Shown: positions 32,784-40,809 of the stretch, in pieces
How the letters are laid out: each line of letters begins with the position of its first letter
Position numbering within the stretch: the stretch's first letter is position 1
DNA from: a virus
Direction: 5' to 3' (one strand)
IMG/VR virus record: IMGVR_UViG_3300044643_000906
Span: 1 to 61,753 of that record
Length of the DNA stretch: 61,753 nucleotides
Notes under the pieces: model-generated
Told to the model about the DNA's origin: nothing
What the model saw: the letters and a program-made list of their open reading frames with translations, nothing else
The model's database searches: none
Translations under genes and position numbers: made by a program

Positions 32784-34853
32784 TTAGTTCAGCACTACCC
32801 AAGTATCAGTGCCGGTCTTTATGAGCGTTACTCTGGAGATGGGGGTGGGGAGGGTTAACGAAGCCCCAGCACCACCGGCCAACGCGGGAGTCCCGCCGGT
32901 CAACGAGGCGTTCCAGTTAAGGGTGACTCCTGCAACCGCCGAGATGACGGTTGCTGATGTTGCCGATAGATCAAGAATCTCCAAGCGACTCCCGATGGCA
33001 AAAGCCGCGCTTGCGTTCAGCGGTATGAAAATCGTGACGGTTGCCGCACCAGTTGAGACATTGGCAATGGTGGCACTGCGGGCGGCAAGAGTTAAAGTGT
33101 AAGAGCTTGTCACAGCGACGTATGGGCGATCACCGATCAGCTTGCCGCTGACAGTCAGGTCACCGCCCAACTGGGAAGGTGCTGGCCCATCCGACCGGAA
33201 TGCAAAGTCCCCAACTCTCGGAACAGACGGGTTATTGTCAGTGCCGCGAGTCCTTGCAAGCACTGCGGTGTAGCTGCCTGATGAGACTGTGGCGTTTGCC
33301 TGTATGAGGCTTTCTCCATTACCACCAAAGGCAGAAGGTGCGGTGGCAGTAAGCGCGGTTGTATTTGTGAATCCTTCAAGGAAGATGCTAGGCGTCTTGA
33401 CATGGAAGCCAGTGAGAGGGGTCACGCCCACACCCAGCTTGGCATTCACAATCAGGTCGCCGGTCATCGTGTCGCCAGTGATGTTCACGTAGCGATTGTC
33501 CGCGTCCGCTTGGGTCATGCCGCCGCCGGGAGCCGTGCCGGTCAGGTCTGAGTAGTTCAGCACTGAGTTCACAAAAGCAGTGCCGTTCCAGCGGAGGACT
33601 TGCCCTGCGGCGGGAGTGGTGACCGTAACGTCAGACAGGTCATCCGCCTTAAGGGTGGGCACTCCATTGATGGCCGAAGCCGGAATGGACTTGGCAGCAA
33701 AGTTATGGGCGGTGCCAGCACTGGTGATGTTGCCAACTACCTCTAGGGTAGACCGCAGCTTGGTTGCTCCACCGACCTCTAGCAGGACTGACGGGGTTGA
33801 CCAACCAATGCCCACGTTGGACTTGAAGTACGAATCGGCATCACCCTGAAACTGGACAGCGTATGACCCGTCAGCCTTCGGAACATCAACGTACAGACCA
33901 ATGTTGCGGGTGCCGCCTCTTACGGTTGTTGCAAAGCCGTAATTCTGCGTAGCGGTGGCGGTTACACTGGCACTGACCCCGATCCCAGTGCTGACCGTGC
34001 CCGTAACCTCACCGCGAACCCCAGTAACTCCACCGCTTGTGGCAGACGTTCCAGCCGCAGCACCGAGAAGGCTAAGCCCTGTCTTCCCGTCACCGTTGCC
34101 GTTTGAGCGAAACGTGGCCGCAGCACCGCCGGAAGCAATGGTGCCTGCGACCGGGCCAGACTGAACCGTTAGGCCAACGGCGGCAGTGACCGAACCAGAG
34201 GCATCGACGCTGAAGTTCTTTGCGGAACAAACAAATGCGTCCGCACCAATGCTGGCAGTAGTGCCGGTGGCAGCGAGGTTCGTTAGAGCAAAAAAACTGT
34301 TTGACTGCCCTGTCTTGGCACCTGCAAGCGAGAGATCCATCGACCCGTCGAAAAAACCGTCCTGTGTCTCGGCACTGAGGGCGAAGACTTGTATCTGAGC
34401 CGTAGTCCTGTCCACTGCGCCGCTTGCAGGCTTGGTCTGCCAGCGGAGAAAACCCATGCCGGAGTTGGCGTTGACAGGGGTTGGGGCGGCAATGGTGCCA
34501 GACTTGCGGCGCAGATAAAAGCCGGGCGTACCACCAACGCTGTAGGTTTCGACGAAGCAATCAAGCGTTGATTCGCGCACGACCTGAAGCATCGTGCTGG
34601 AGTCGATCGCGGTTGGAGGTGCCGGTGTAGCGGCCCCAGTGACCAGACCCAGTGCCCCCGTCATTTTGTCGCCAGCCAAGTTGACATAGATCGCATCTAG
34701 GTCTGGCTGAGAGACAAGGAGTTTCCCGTCTGTGCCTAGCTTGGCAAGGTTCTTGGCATCGGCACTGACTACGGTCGGGCCTTCTGCCCCATCGGCTCCC
34801 TGAAGGGGTAGCCACTTGGTGCCGTCGAAGATGTGTGGTTTTGGATCAGCCAT
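32784..34853 (-). CDS. Tail fibre / appendage protein with shared N-terminal module, 689 aa
   Basis: The N-terminus (HIFDGTKWLPLQGADGAEG) is a member of a short module repeated in three neighbouring genes: an FDG-x-W-x-P pattern followed by a Gly-rich or collagen-like stretch. The rest is long, Thr/Ala/Gly-rich and beta-strand-rich, with repeated MTGDLIVN-type and KLDSSTxLGG-type segments and several xxVGDxxV or LPTPIS motifs common in fibre shafts. It would form the distal receptor-binding part of the fibre array. Confidence 0.75.
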   Translation of the reverse strand: MADPKPHIFDGTKWLPLQGADGAEGPTVVSADAKNLAKLGTDGKLLVSQPDLDAIYVNLAGDKMTGALGLVTGAATPAPPTAIDSSTMLQVVRESTLDCFVETYSVGGTPGFYLRRKSGTIAAPTPVNANSGMGFLRWQTKPASGAVDRTTAQIQVFALSAETQDGFFDGSMDLSLAGAKTGQSNSFFALTNLAATGTTASIGADAFVCSAKNFSVDASGSVTAAVGLTVQSGPVAGTIASGGAAATFRSNGNGDGKTGLSLLGAAAGTSATSGGVTGVRGEVTGTVSTGIGVSASVTATATQNYGFATTVRGGTRNIGLYVDVPKADGSYAVQFQGDADSYFKSNVGIGWSTPSVLLEVGGATKLRSTLEVVGNITSAGTAHNFAAKSIPASAINGVPTLKADDLSDVTVTTPAAGQVLRWNGTAFVNSVLNYSDLTGTAPGGGMTQADADNRYVNITGDTMTGDLIVNAKLGVGVTPLTGFHVKTPSIFLEGFTNTTALTATAPSAFGGNGESLIQANATVSSGSYTAVLARTRGTDNNPSVPRVGDFAFRSDGPAPSQLGGDLTVSGKLIGDRPYVAVTSSYTLTLAARSATIANVSTGAATVTIFIPLNASAAFAIGSRLEILDLSATSATVISAVAGVTLNWNASLTGGTPALAGGAGASLTLPTPISRVTLIKTGTDTWVVLN

Positions 34854-34874
34854 TGGATTGCCCTAGTGTTCTGG

Positions 34875-34901
34875 GCCGGGAGGCGAGATTGCCATCCCGG
34901 C
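34875..34901 (-). promoter_or_regulatory. Intergenic hairpin before the 689-aa fibre gene
   Basis: In the 60-bp gap before the fibre gene lies a 7-bp stem (GCCGGGA at 34875-34881 with TCCCGGC at 34895-34901) with a further GGC/GCC inner pair. It lies just after the stop of the upstream collagen-like gene and before the fibre start, like the hairpins in the rightward operon. Confidence 0.5.
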
Positions 34902-34913
34902 AGTGACCCCTAC

Positions 34914-35519
34914 TTAGACCTGAAACCAGATAGCACCCTTCGCGGCACCCGTAGGTTCAGCGGCCTGCGGGCCATAGACTTCCTGCGACACGCCATCGGC
35001 ACCGTCCGCACCAGCCTCACCCTTCTCGCCGGGATCGCCCTTCGCACCATCGGCACCGGCAACACCGTCATCGCCGTCCGCACCAGCGGGGCCTTGCGGG
35101 CCAACCGGGCCACGCACGGGGCCGACGTTGATCCACGCCGCCGAATCCCACACGATCCCGTCGCCGGGCTGGGCAGGGCCGCTCGCGCTGGCGGGAGTGC
35201 CAACCGGAACCGGATCACCAGCAAGCCACATATCACCAACATCGGGAGCAGCATCAGGCGGGTAGGTAGTGGCAGTGCCCTTGATGGTCACGCCGCTGCC
35301 CGAGTCGCCCTTGTCACCCTTCTCACCGGCAGGGCCTTGCTCGCCCGGATCGCCCTTCGGGCCAGCCTCACCAGCGGCACCGTCCGCACCGGCAGGGCCA
35401 GCGGGGCCGACCTCGCCCTGCGCGCCGTCAGCACCGGGCTGACCATCCGCACCAGCCGTACCAGCGGGGCCACGCAGAGAAATCCACTCAACGCCATTAA
35501 AGCAAAGGACATCAGCCAT
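34914..35519 (-). CDS. Collagen-like fibre protein, 201 aa
   Basis: After a short N-terminal module (LCFNGVEWISLRGPAG) there are many Gly-x-y triplets (about 20, e.g. GADGQPGADGAQG and GEQGPAGEKGDKGDSG), then a VGDMWLAGDPVP segment and a second triplet block (GPVGPQGPAGADGDDG). The C-terminus is short. It is a bacterial-type collagen-like protein, expected to form trimeric shafts. It is one of four such genes in a row. Confidence 0.8.
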   Translation of the reverse strand: MADVLCFNGVEWISLRGPAGTAGADGQPGADGAQGEVGPAGPAGADGAAGEAGPKGDPGEQGPAGEKGDKGDSGSGVTIKGTATTYPPDAAPDVGDMWLAGDPVPVGTPASASGPAQPGDGIVWDSAAWINVGPVRGPVGPQGPAGADGDDGVAGADGAKGDPGEKGEAGADGADGVSQEVYGPQAAEPTGAAKGAIWFQV

Positions 35520-35532
35520 GTTCAGGTTCCTT

Positions 35533-35775
35533 TCAAGTTAAGTCATCAAGAGTTCGGTAGGTCTTCAGTTGGTCGAGAGTTCGATAAACCTTCTTCGCTT
35601 CTTCGTTAATCCAGTGGTCACCCACGCTGGCAGTGGTGGGCATGGTGGTCTGAACGAAGACGTTGATTGATTTGCCCGGCTCGCCCTGTGGGCCTTGAGG
35701 GCCAACACTGCCGCCGCCACCCGATGAAATCGGTTGCCAGCCCGTGCCGTCGAAGTAGTAGAGGTTGTTTGCCAT
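35533..35775 (-). CDS. Short fibre-module protein, 80 aa
   Basis: This has the module of its neighbours: YYFDGTGWQPISSGGGGS, one short collagen-like block (GPQGPQGEPG), then the VGDHWINEEAKKVY segment that also appears (as a VGDLWI or GDMW form) in the other fibre genes. It looks like a minimal or truncated fibre unit, perhaps an anchor or a product of duplication. It is coupled to the next gene by a one-base overlap. Confidence 0.7.
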   Translation of the reverse strand: MANNLYYFDGTGWQPISSGGGGSVGPQGPQGEPGKSINVFVQTTMPTTASVGDHWINEEAKKVYRTLDQLKTYRTLDDLT

Positions 35776-37466
35776 TACGCAACCTTTGCTTTGAGTTCTG
35801 CAATGTCAGCCTGCGCTTGCGTGAGTGCCGCCCGCAATGCCGTCAACTCGTCCACTAGGGTCAACTCATCAGCCACGAACTTTGGAGCGAAGTTGCCGTC
35901 AACGTAGTCCTTGCGGGTCAGGTGGCTGGCTGCCGTAGGGGCCGCAGCGGTGGACTCCACGTTCGCGGAAATAGACACAACGCCAGAGGCATTGGTTACG
36001 GTCGGGCCACCTGAGCCAAACCGAATGGCTGTACCGGTTGCCCGCACCTCAAGCAGCACCACCGCAGCGACACTGGTAGTGGTCACAAGCAGCAAGTTGG
36101 AGTTGTTGTTGCGGAAAGCAACGCCACCGCTGGAGCCAAAGATGTTGTAGGTCGTGGCCCAAGTCATCGTGTTGACTGCGGTGGGGGCCACGATGGTGCC
36201 CGTCATAGTCCCGCCGGTAGTCTTCAGGAATGCCGTGCTTCCTGAGACAGCCCCATCAACGTACTTCTTGTTTGTGAGGTCGTTGTCTACGGCTGGGGTG
36301 AAGGGTGTCTGTGGGTTCGCACCGAGGAACTGCACAACAGCCGTGTCTGGAGCAGCAACAAAAGCCTGCTTGCCACCCGGCATATACAGACGGTAATAGG
36401 AACCGTCGTAGTATGTATAAACGTCGGTCCCGTTGAACCCAGCGGGGGCGGCGTTTGGCGCATACCGCAGGGGGCCGTTCATGACATCCCCTGCCTTGTT
36501 GACATAGTTGCCAGCAAGGGAAGCCGTGCAAACTCCATTGGCATCAATTGCCAAGCCAGTGCCAATCTTGATGCCACCCAGAATTGCAGCACTGGCCTTA
36601 GGCAAAACATAGTCACTACCAGCACTTGCACTGATGGTGCCGTCAGCCGTGACCGTGATTCCACTACCAATCTTCACGCCACCAAGCACAGTGGCAGTGG
36701 CAATAGCGGTAGGGCCAGCGGGTCCGACTTCACCCTGCGGACCAGCGGGGCCAGTGACAGAATCACCCTTGGGGCCAGCAACCCCGGGCTCGCCCTGAAT
36801 GCCTTGAATGCCTTGGGGGCCAGCAACACCCTGTGGGCCTTGCACTGGGCCAGAGTCTTGCCATGCAGCCTTGGTATCATCCCAAACAAATCCCCTAGCT
36901 GGCTCGGGGGTCGAGACAACATAGAGGTCGCCCTGAGTGGCAGAAGCTGGAAGGTCGCCTTGGGTAGCGACCGTGCCTGCATACCTGATCCCAAGACCCG
37001 GTTGACCTTGAATACCTTGAGGACCCTGAATGCCTTCTGGGCCTTGAATGCCCTGCTCGCCCTGAGGGCCAGCTTCACCAGCCACGCCGGGATCACCCTG
37101 CGGACCAGCGGGACCAGCTACACCGGCTTCGCCATTCACACCGGGCAACCCTTGCGGAATCTTGAACGACAGGGACGCCTTGTTCTCGTTGCCGATATTG
37201 ATCACTTCGGCTGGCAGCCCACCTTCAATCGTGATCGTTTCGGCTACTTCGATTGTGGCAGCAAGGCCCGGTTCACCTTGGGGGCCGGGTTCACCTTCAC
37301 CCGGCGAACCCGGAGGGGCAGTGCCGTTCGGCTGAATCCACAAGTCACCCACAGCCGCCACGCCGGTCGGCTCGGTGTCGGAGACGATGTGTGCGGAGTC
37401 GGAGCCGCCGCCACCTGTGGAGATGGGGAGCCAAGCCGTGCCCGACCAGTAGTACATCGCAGCCAT
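35775..37466 (-). CDS. Collagen-like tail fibre, 563 aa
   Basis: The N-terminal module (YYWSGTAWLPISTGGGGS, then VGDLWIQPNGT) leads into two long Gly-x-y collagen blocks (about residues 57-165 and 190-245), then a beta-rich C-terminal domain of about 300 aa with a final coiled coil (ELTALRAALTQAQADIAELKAK). This is the typical plan of a trimeric receptor-binding fibre. It overlaps the 57-aa membrane protein by TAATG. Confidence 0.8.
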   Translation of the reverse strand: MAAMYYWSGTAWLPISTGGGGSDSAHIVSDTEPTGVAAVGDLWIQPNGTAPPGSPGEGEPGPQGEPGLAATIEVAETITIEGGLPAEVINIGNENKASLSFKIPQGLPGVNGEAGVAGPAGPQGDPGVAGEAGPQGEQGIQGPEGIQGPQGIQGQPGLGIRYAGTVATQGDLPASATQGDLYVVSTPEPARGFVWDDTKAAWQDSGPVQGPQGVAGPQGIQGIQGEPGVAGPKGDSVTGPAGPQGEVGPAGPTAIATATVLGGVKIGSGITVTADGTISASAGSDYVLPKASAAILGGIKIGTGLAIDANGVCTASLAGNYVNKAGDVMNGPLRYAPNAAPAGFNGTDVYTYYDGSYYRLYMPGGKQAFVAAPDTAVVQFLGANPQTPFTPAVDNDLTNKKYVDGAVSGSTAFLKTTGGTMTGTIVAPTAVNTMTWATTYNIFGSSGGVAFRNNNSNLLLVTTTSVAAVVLLEVRATGTAIRFGSGGPTVTNASGVVSISANVESTAAAPTAASHLTRKDYVDGNFAPKFVADELTLVDELTALRAALTQAQADIAELKAKVA

Positions 37467-37639
37467 TACTTCTTGTCCTTGTCGTCAGGGTGTTGCCGGG
37501 CGTGTTCGTCTAGCCATTTCTCAAGGGCGCGTTGCTCTGCCGCCATGAACCAATCGCAGGCGAGTGCGAACAGGTAGCACACCAGCACGAAGCCGAGCGT
37601 GGCTGCACCCGCACCGACGATGTGGAAGTTAAGGTGCAT
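37466..37639 (-). CDS. Small membrane protein, 57 aa (possible holin-like)
   Basis: ATG at 37639 overlaps the stop of the fibre gene upstream (ATGA), and its own stop overlaps the start of the next fibre gene (TAATG). Residues about 8-32 are one membrane span (VGAGAATLGFVLVCYLFALAC), followed by a charged tail ending in DKDKK. This size and topology suits small holins or spanin-like proteins, but there is no endolysin gene nearby, so the role is open. Confidence 0.65.
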   Translation of the reverse strand: MHLNFHIVGAGAATLGFVLVCYLFALACDWFMAAEQRALEKWLDEHARQHPDDKDKK

Positions 37640-39258
37640 CAGTAGGCGTATGCCGTAGCTCCAGTGAGGGTGGCTGCGGTCATGGTGCCGTCTGGGCAGA
37701 TGCCGATTGAGCCGTCAGTCCCCCAGCGGACAAACACGCGACGGTAGGTGCTGCCTGTCTGAATCCCGTAGACAAGGCTGTTGTATTCAGCCAGCGGCTT
37801 CGGGAAGTTCGCCGGGAGCCTGCGAACTTGCGTGAACGAGCCTGTGGCCGAGACATTGATCGTCACCTCGCCGCGAAGCTGGAGAATGCCGTTCAGGACG
37901 CGGGCCTCAACCGTCCCGGCCCCGGCGACTTGCTGGCAAACCGTCCAGTCGATGTCAGCCGGGACAGTCTTCCCGCCCGCCATCATCTTCTTGACTTCAT
38001 CCAGCACCGACTGCTTGAAGTCAGCCAGTGCGGGATTGTTGATCGAAGACGCACCAATCGGGTTGATCGCCGCCAGCCGGTCATCGACCTGCTTGCGGGA
38101 GTACAACATCAGGGCCATCTGGTTGTCGAAGTCGATCTTGCTGAACGCTTGGTCGATCCGCATGAAGCGGTCGTCGCACTGCTTCTGCGTGTAAACGTCA
38201 GACTGAAAGACGAACCTGTCAACGTCCACAAGCGTCAGGAACTTGGAGTCGGCCTGAGTCTTCGTGTAGGCATCAATCGTCGGAGCGGCCTTGCTCTCAA
38301 GTGCGTTGATGCGGTCAGCGAAGGGGTCGAAGTCCGACCGCAGTGCCACATAGTCGTTGACCAAGCCGACCGCGAACACAAGACGCGGGCCGTAGCCTTC
38401 GCCAGTGTCGGTGTAGGTCAGAGCAGCAGGAGGAAGTGCAGAGTCACCAAAGCCGACAGCCTGCGTCACGACAGTCTTGGCGAGGATGGCCTGTGCGTTG
38501 TCGCTGATCTTCGCGTAAGCGGTTAGGTCAACAGGGCCGACCTGAGAAATGATCTCCTCGATCTGGGCCTGCGTAAGCTGACCACTGATGGAGTCGCCAA
38601 TGGCCTCGTCAACTTCAGCTTTGGTGTAGGTGGTGGCCTTGTCGGCCTTCAGGTCGAGTTTGGCGGCGGTCTGGATGCCGATCTGTTCTGCAACGAAAGG
38701 GATTTGGTCGGCAACACCCTGCACTCCAAGATTGGCATCATCCACGCCTTGCTGAAGGGCAGCAACCTTTGCATCTACCTCTTGCTTGGTGTACCGCTCT
38801 ACGAACGCAACCGTACAAGCGGCCTTGATCTCGTCGGTCTTGCCATCGACGTATGCAGTCGTCGCGTAAGCCGACAGGTCAACCGTGCCAGTGGCATTCT
38901 CGGTCGTGCCGGTGGGGTCAATCCACAGGTCGCCAATCTCCACGCCCGGCGGCGGCTCAACATCAGAGACGATGTGTTGTGCGTCCGTACCATCGACGCC
39001 CGGTGCGCCATCGGCTCCCGGCTGACCGTCAACCCCATCCTTGCCATCAACGCCGTCTTTGCCCGGTGCCCCATCCGCACCGTCCTTGCCCGGCTGACCG
39101 TCCGCACCCGGAGGGCCAGCTGGGCCAGCTACAGTCCCGACGAGGTCAAGAATCTGACCAACTGTCACTCGCTGCGTGACAGCACCGTTCACGCCCGGAA
39201 GAAGCGTAGTGGCGACTGCTGTGCCAGCTGGCAGCTGCGTTATCTTGGAGTCAGCCAT
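37639..39258 (-). CDS. Collagen-like fibre protein, 539 aa
   Basis: The N-terminal about 50 residues (ITQLPAGTAVATTLLPGVNG) resemble a virion anchor used by other phage collagen-like fibres. A collagen block (GPPGADGQPGKDGADGAPG...) and a HIVSDVEPPPGVEIGDLWID segment follow, then a long helical and beta-rich C-terminal part. Unlike its downstream neighbours it lacks the FDG-x-W module, so it may be the anchor to which they attach. Confidence 0.75.
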   Translation of the reverse strand: MADSKITQLPAGTAVATTLLPGVNGAVTQRVTVGQILDLVGTVAGPAGPPGADGQPGKDGADGAPGKDGVDGKDGVDGQPGADGAPGVDGTDAQHIVSDVEPPPGVEIGDLWIDPTGTTENATGTVDLSAYATTAYVDGKTDEIKAACTVAFVERYTKQEVDAKVAALQQGVDDANLGVQGVADQIPFVAEQIGIQTAAKLDLKADKATTYTKAEVDEAIGDSISGQLTQAQIEEIISQVGPVDLTAYAKISDNAQAILAKTVVTQAVGFGDSALPPAALTYTDTGEGYGPRLVFAVGLVNDYVALRSDFDPFADRINALESKAAPTIDAYTKTQADSKFLTLVDVDRFVFQSDVYTQKQCDDRFMRIDQAFSKIDFDNQMALMLYSRKQVDDRLAAINPIGASSINNPALADFKQSVLDEVKKMMAGGKTVPADIDWTVCQQVAGAGTVEARVLNGILQLRGEVTINVSATGSFTQVRRLPANFPKPLAEYNSLVYGIQTGSTYRRVFVRWGTDGSIGICPDGTMTAATLTGATAYAY

Positions 39259-39419
39259 CAGGTGCGTTGCTCCTTACGGAGTGGTGTGCCAGACTCGGTC
39301 AGAATCTTGAAGCCATCCTCTTGCAGGATGCGGTACGTCACGGCCGGAGGTGGTGGCCCAATCGGCCCGCCGCCATCGGTCTTTTTGATGGGTCGCAGGA
39401 GTCGCTGATCTTGGGGCAT
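39258..39419 (-). CDS. Small protein, 53 aa
   Basis: This short protein has a Gly/Pro stretch (GGGPIGPPPP) followed by a likely beta segment (TYRILQEDGFKILTESGTPL) found in phage tail assembly or fibre-linked proteins. It is coupled to the genes on either side by ATGA-type overlaps. Confidence 0.6.
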   Translation of the reverse strand: MPQDQRLLRPIKKTDGGGPIGPPPPAVTYRILQEDGFKILTESGTPLRKEQRT

Positions 39420-39733
39420 CAGGAACTCACCGCGATAAAGCCCTCGATGTCGCAGCCTCCACCGACAATGAACGGGCAGCCGAACAAGCAAGCGGGCATA
39501 TCAAAGGCATTGCCTTCCGACACCGCCGTCTCGCAGGCGGCACCGTCTGCGTCGAACATCGGGAACAGGTCGCCATCAGGTGTGGCTTGGCAGTGCCAAG
39601 TGATCGTGCCGCTACCAGAGGTGACCATCAGTACGCCGCCCGCGACTGCCCCGTAGGGAATCTTCTGGGAGGTCGAGGGATCGGTCGTGATCTTTACAGC
39701 AGCACTGCTGTTGAGCCGTTCAATGCGGGCCAT
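39419..39733 (-). CDS. Small virion protein, 104 aa
   Basis: This beta-rich protein has several Cys and Gly residues (MPACLFGCPFIVGGGC), with no recognised family. The start is ATG at 39733, with GGAGG upstream. That binding site lies inside the strong hairpin described at 39735-39776, so translation may be regulated. Confidence 0.65.
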   Translation of the reverse strand: MARIERLNSSAAVKITTDPSTSQKIPYGAVAGGVLMVTSGSGTITWHCQATPDGDLFPMFDADGAACETAVSEGNAFDMPACLFGCPFIVGGGCDIEGFIAVSS

Positions 39734-39734
39734 G

Positions 39735-39776
39735 CCGGGCCTCCAGTGGGTGTGTTCCACTGGGTTTTTGGCCCGG
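39735..39776 (-). promoter_or_regulatory. Hairpin sequestering the ribosome binding site of the 104-aa gene
   Basis: On the minus strand an outer 7-bp stem (39776-39770 with 39741-39735) encloses an inner 7-bp stem (39763-39757 with 39749-39743). The GGAGG binding site lies at 39744-39740, within and between the right-hand arms, right before the ATG at 39733. This is the layout of an RNA switch, or of an RNA-processing or stability element. Confidence 0.5.
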
Positions 39777-39792
39777 AAGGGGCGATCTGGAA

Positions 39793-40338
39793 TTAGAGCT
39801 TCCGCTTCAGGGCGTGCCGCTTTTTCACGGCTTCTACAGCGTCAGCCCGCTTCATCTTGGGGTTGGCGGCTAGCTCCTTGCGGACTAGCTCGTTGACCAG
39901 CCGCGGGGCCATGTCAATCCTCTTGGGCGGCGGGGCCTCGCCCGGGCTGTAGTTGATCGTCCCCTTGATCTCCAGCCTGCGATCTTTGCAGACCTGAAGC
40001 ACGTCGTCCCGGCTGCTCACCCAAGCTTTGGGGTCACGGGCACCACGCTTGTCCGCGATGCCCGAGAAGTAGAACTTGCCAGCCGTGGATATCCCGGCCT
40101 CCTTGGCCTCGCGGATCATCCGCTGGGCCTGCTTCTTGGGCAGCTTGTCTAACCAGTTGCCGTCGAGGTGCCCCTCTTGAAACGTCCTGTCAACGCCAGA
40201 CACGCCGGGCGGCTGCTGGAGTGCGACCATCGTGGCCCAGCGTTCGCCGTAGCCAAGCGCGAGCACCTTGAGAAAGTGCTCTCGGACGGGGGCAGGGGCG
40301 GTCGCGATGTCGGGCGGGAGGGTTTCAGTTACGGGCAT
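39793..40338 (-). CDS. Hypothetical protein, 181 aa
   Basis: This soluble protein has a Lys-rich C-terminus (RADAVEAVKKRHALKRKL). There is no recognised domain. The start is ATG at 40338 (MPVTETLPPD). It lies between the endonuclease VII-like gene and a small virion gene, and overlaps the endonuclease stop. Confidence 0.65.
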   Translation of the reverse strand: MPVTETLPPDIATAPAPVREHFLKVLALGYGERWATMVALQQPPGVSGVDRTFQEGHLDGNWLDKLPKKQAQRMIREAKEAGISTAGKFYFSGIADKRGARDPKAWVSSRDDVLQVCKDRRLEIKGTINYSPGEAPPPKRIDMAPRLVNELVRKELAANPKMKRADAVEAVKKRHALKRKL

Positions 40339-40807
40339 TGGTCGTCTCCATAGCTCGTTTGTAGAAGGTAACGAGGTCGAACGCAGGCGTGCCGCCCGCC
40401 TCGATGTAGTCGGCAAGCTTTCGAAGAAGCTTCGGTGAGTCCTGCATTTTCCCGGCAGCAGTGTTGCACGGCTGACACAGCAGGCCCCTCACCTCGCCCG
40501 TCTCGTGGCTGTGATCGACGCAGAGGCGGGGCTGGATTGCGCACTGCTCCTCGCATACCGCACACACGCCCTTCTGCCCCGACAGCAAGCCTTCGTACTG
40601 CGCAGGCGTGATGGCGTAGTGACGCCACAGGTTGGCGTGTCTCCTGCGCAGACGCTGTCGAGGGGCCGCCCTCCGAAGACGCTCGTATTCAAGATATGCC
40701 GCCCACGTCTCGGGCGTGCAATCACGCTTCCGGCCGCAAAGCGGCCTCGGCTCTACGCCACGCTTACTGATCGCCGCTACCTCTGCGTCGAACTCGTCCT
40801 CGGTCAT
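40325..40807 (-). CDS. Endonuclease VII-type nuclease
   Basis: This 160-aa protein has the phage endonuclease VII motif set: CAVCEEQ (zinc CxxC), LCVDHSHETGEVRGLLC (the catalytic DHxH plus RGLLC), and CNTAAGKM (second zinc pair and Asn). Such enzymes resolve branched DNA during packaging. It lies between the portal gene and unknown genes in the virion operon, a common place for this nuclease. Confidence 0.85.
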   Translation of the reverse strand: MTEDEFDAEVAAISKRGVEPRPLCGRKRDCTPETWAAYLEYERLRRAAPRQRLRRRHANLWRHYAITPAQYEGLLSGQKGVCAVCEEQCAIQPRLCVDHSHETGEVRGLLCQPCNTAAGKMQDSPKLLRKLADYIEAGGTPAFDLVTFYKRAMETTNARN

Positions 40808-40809
40808 CG

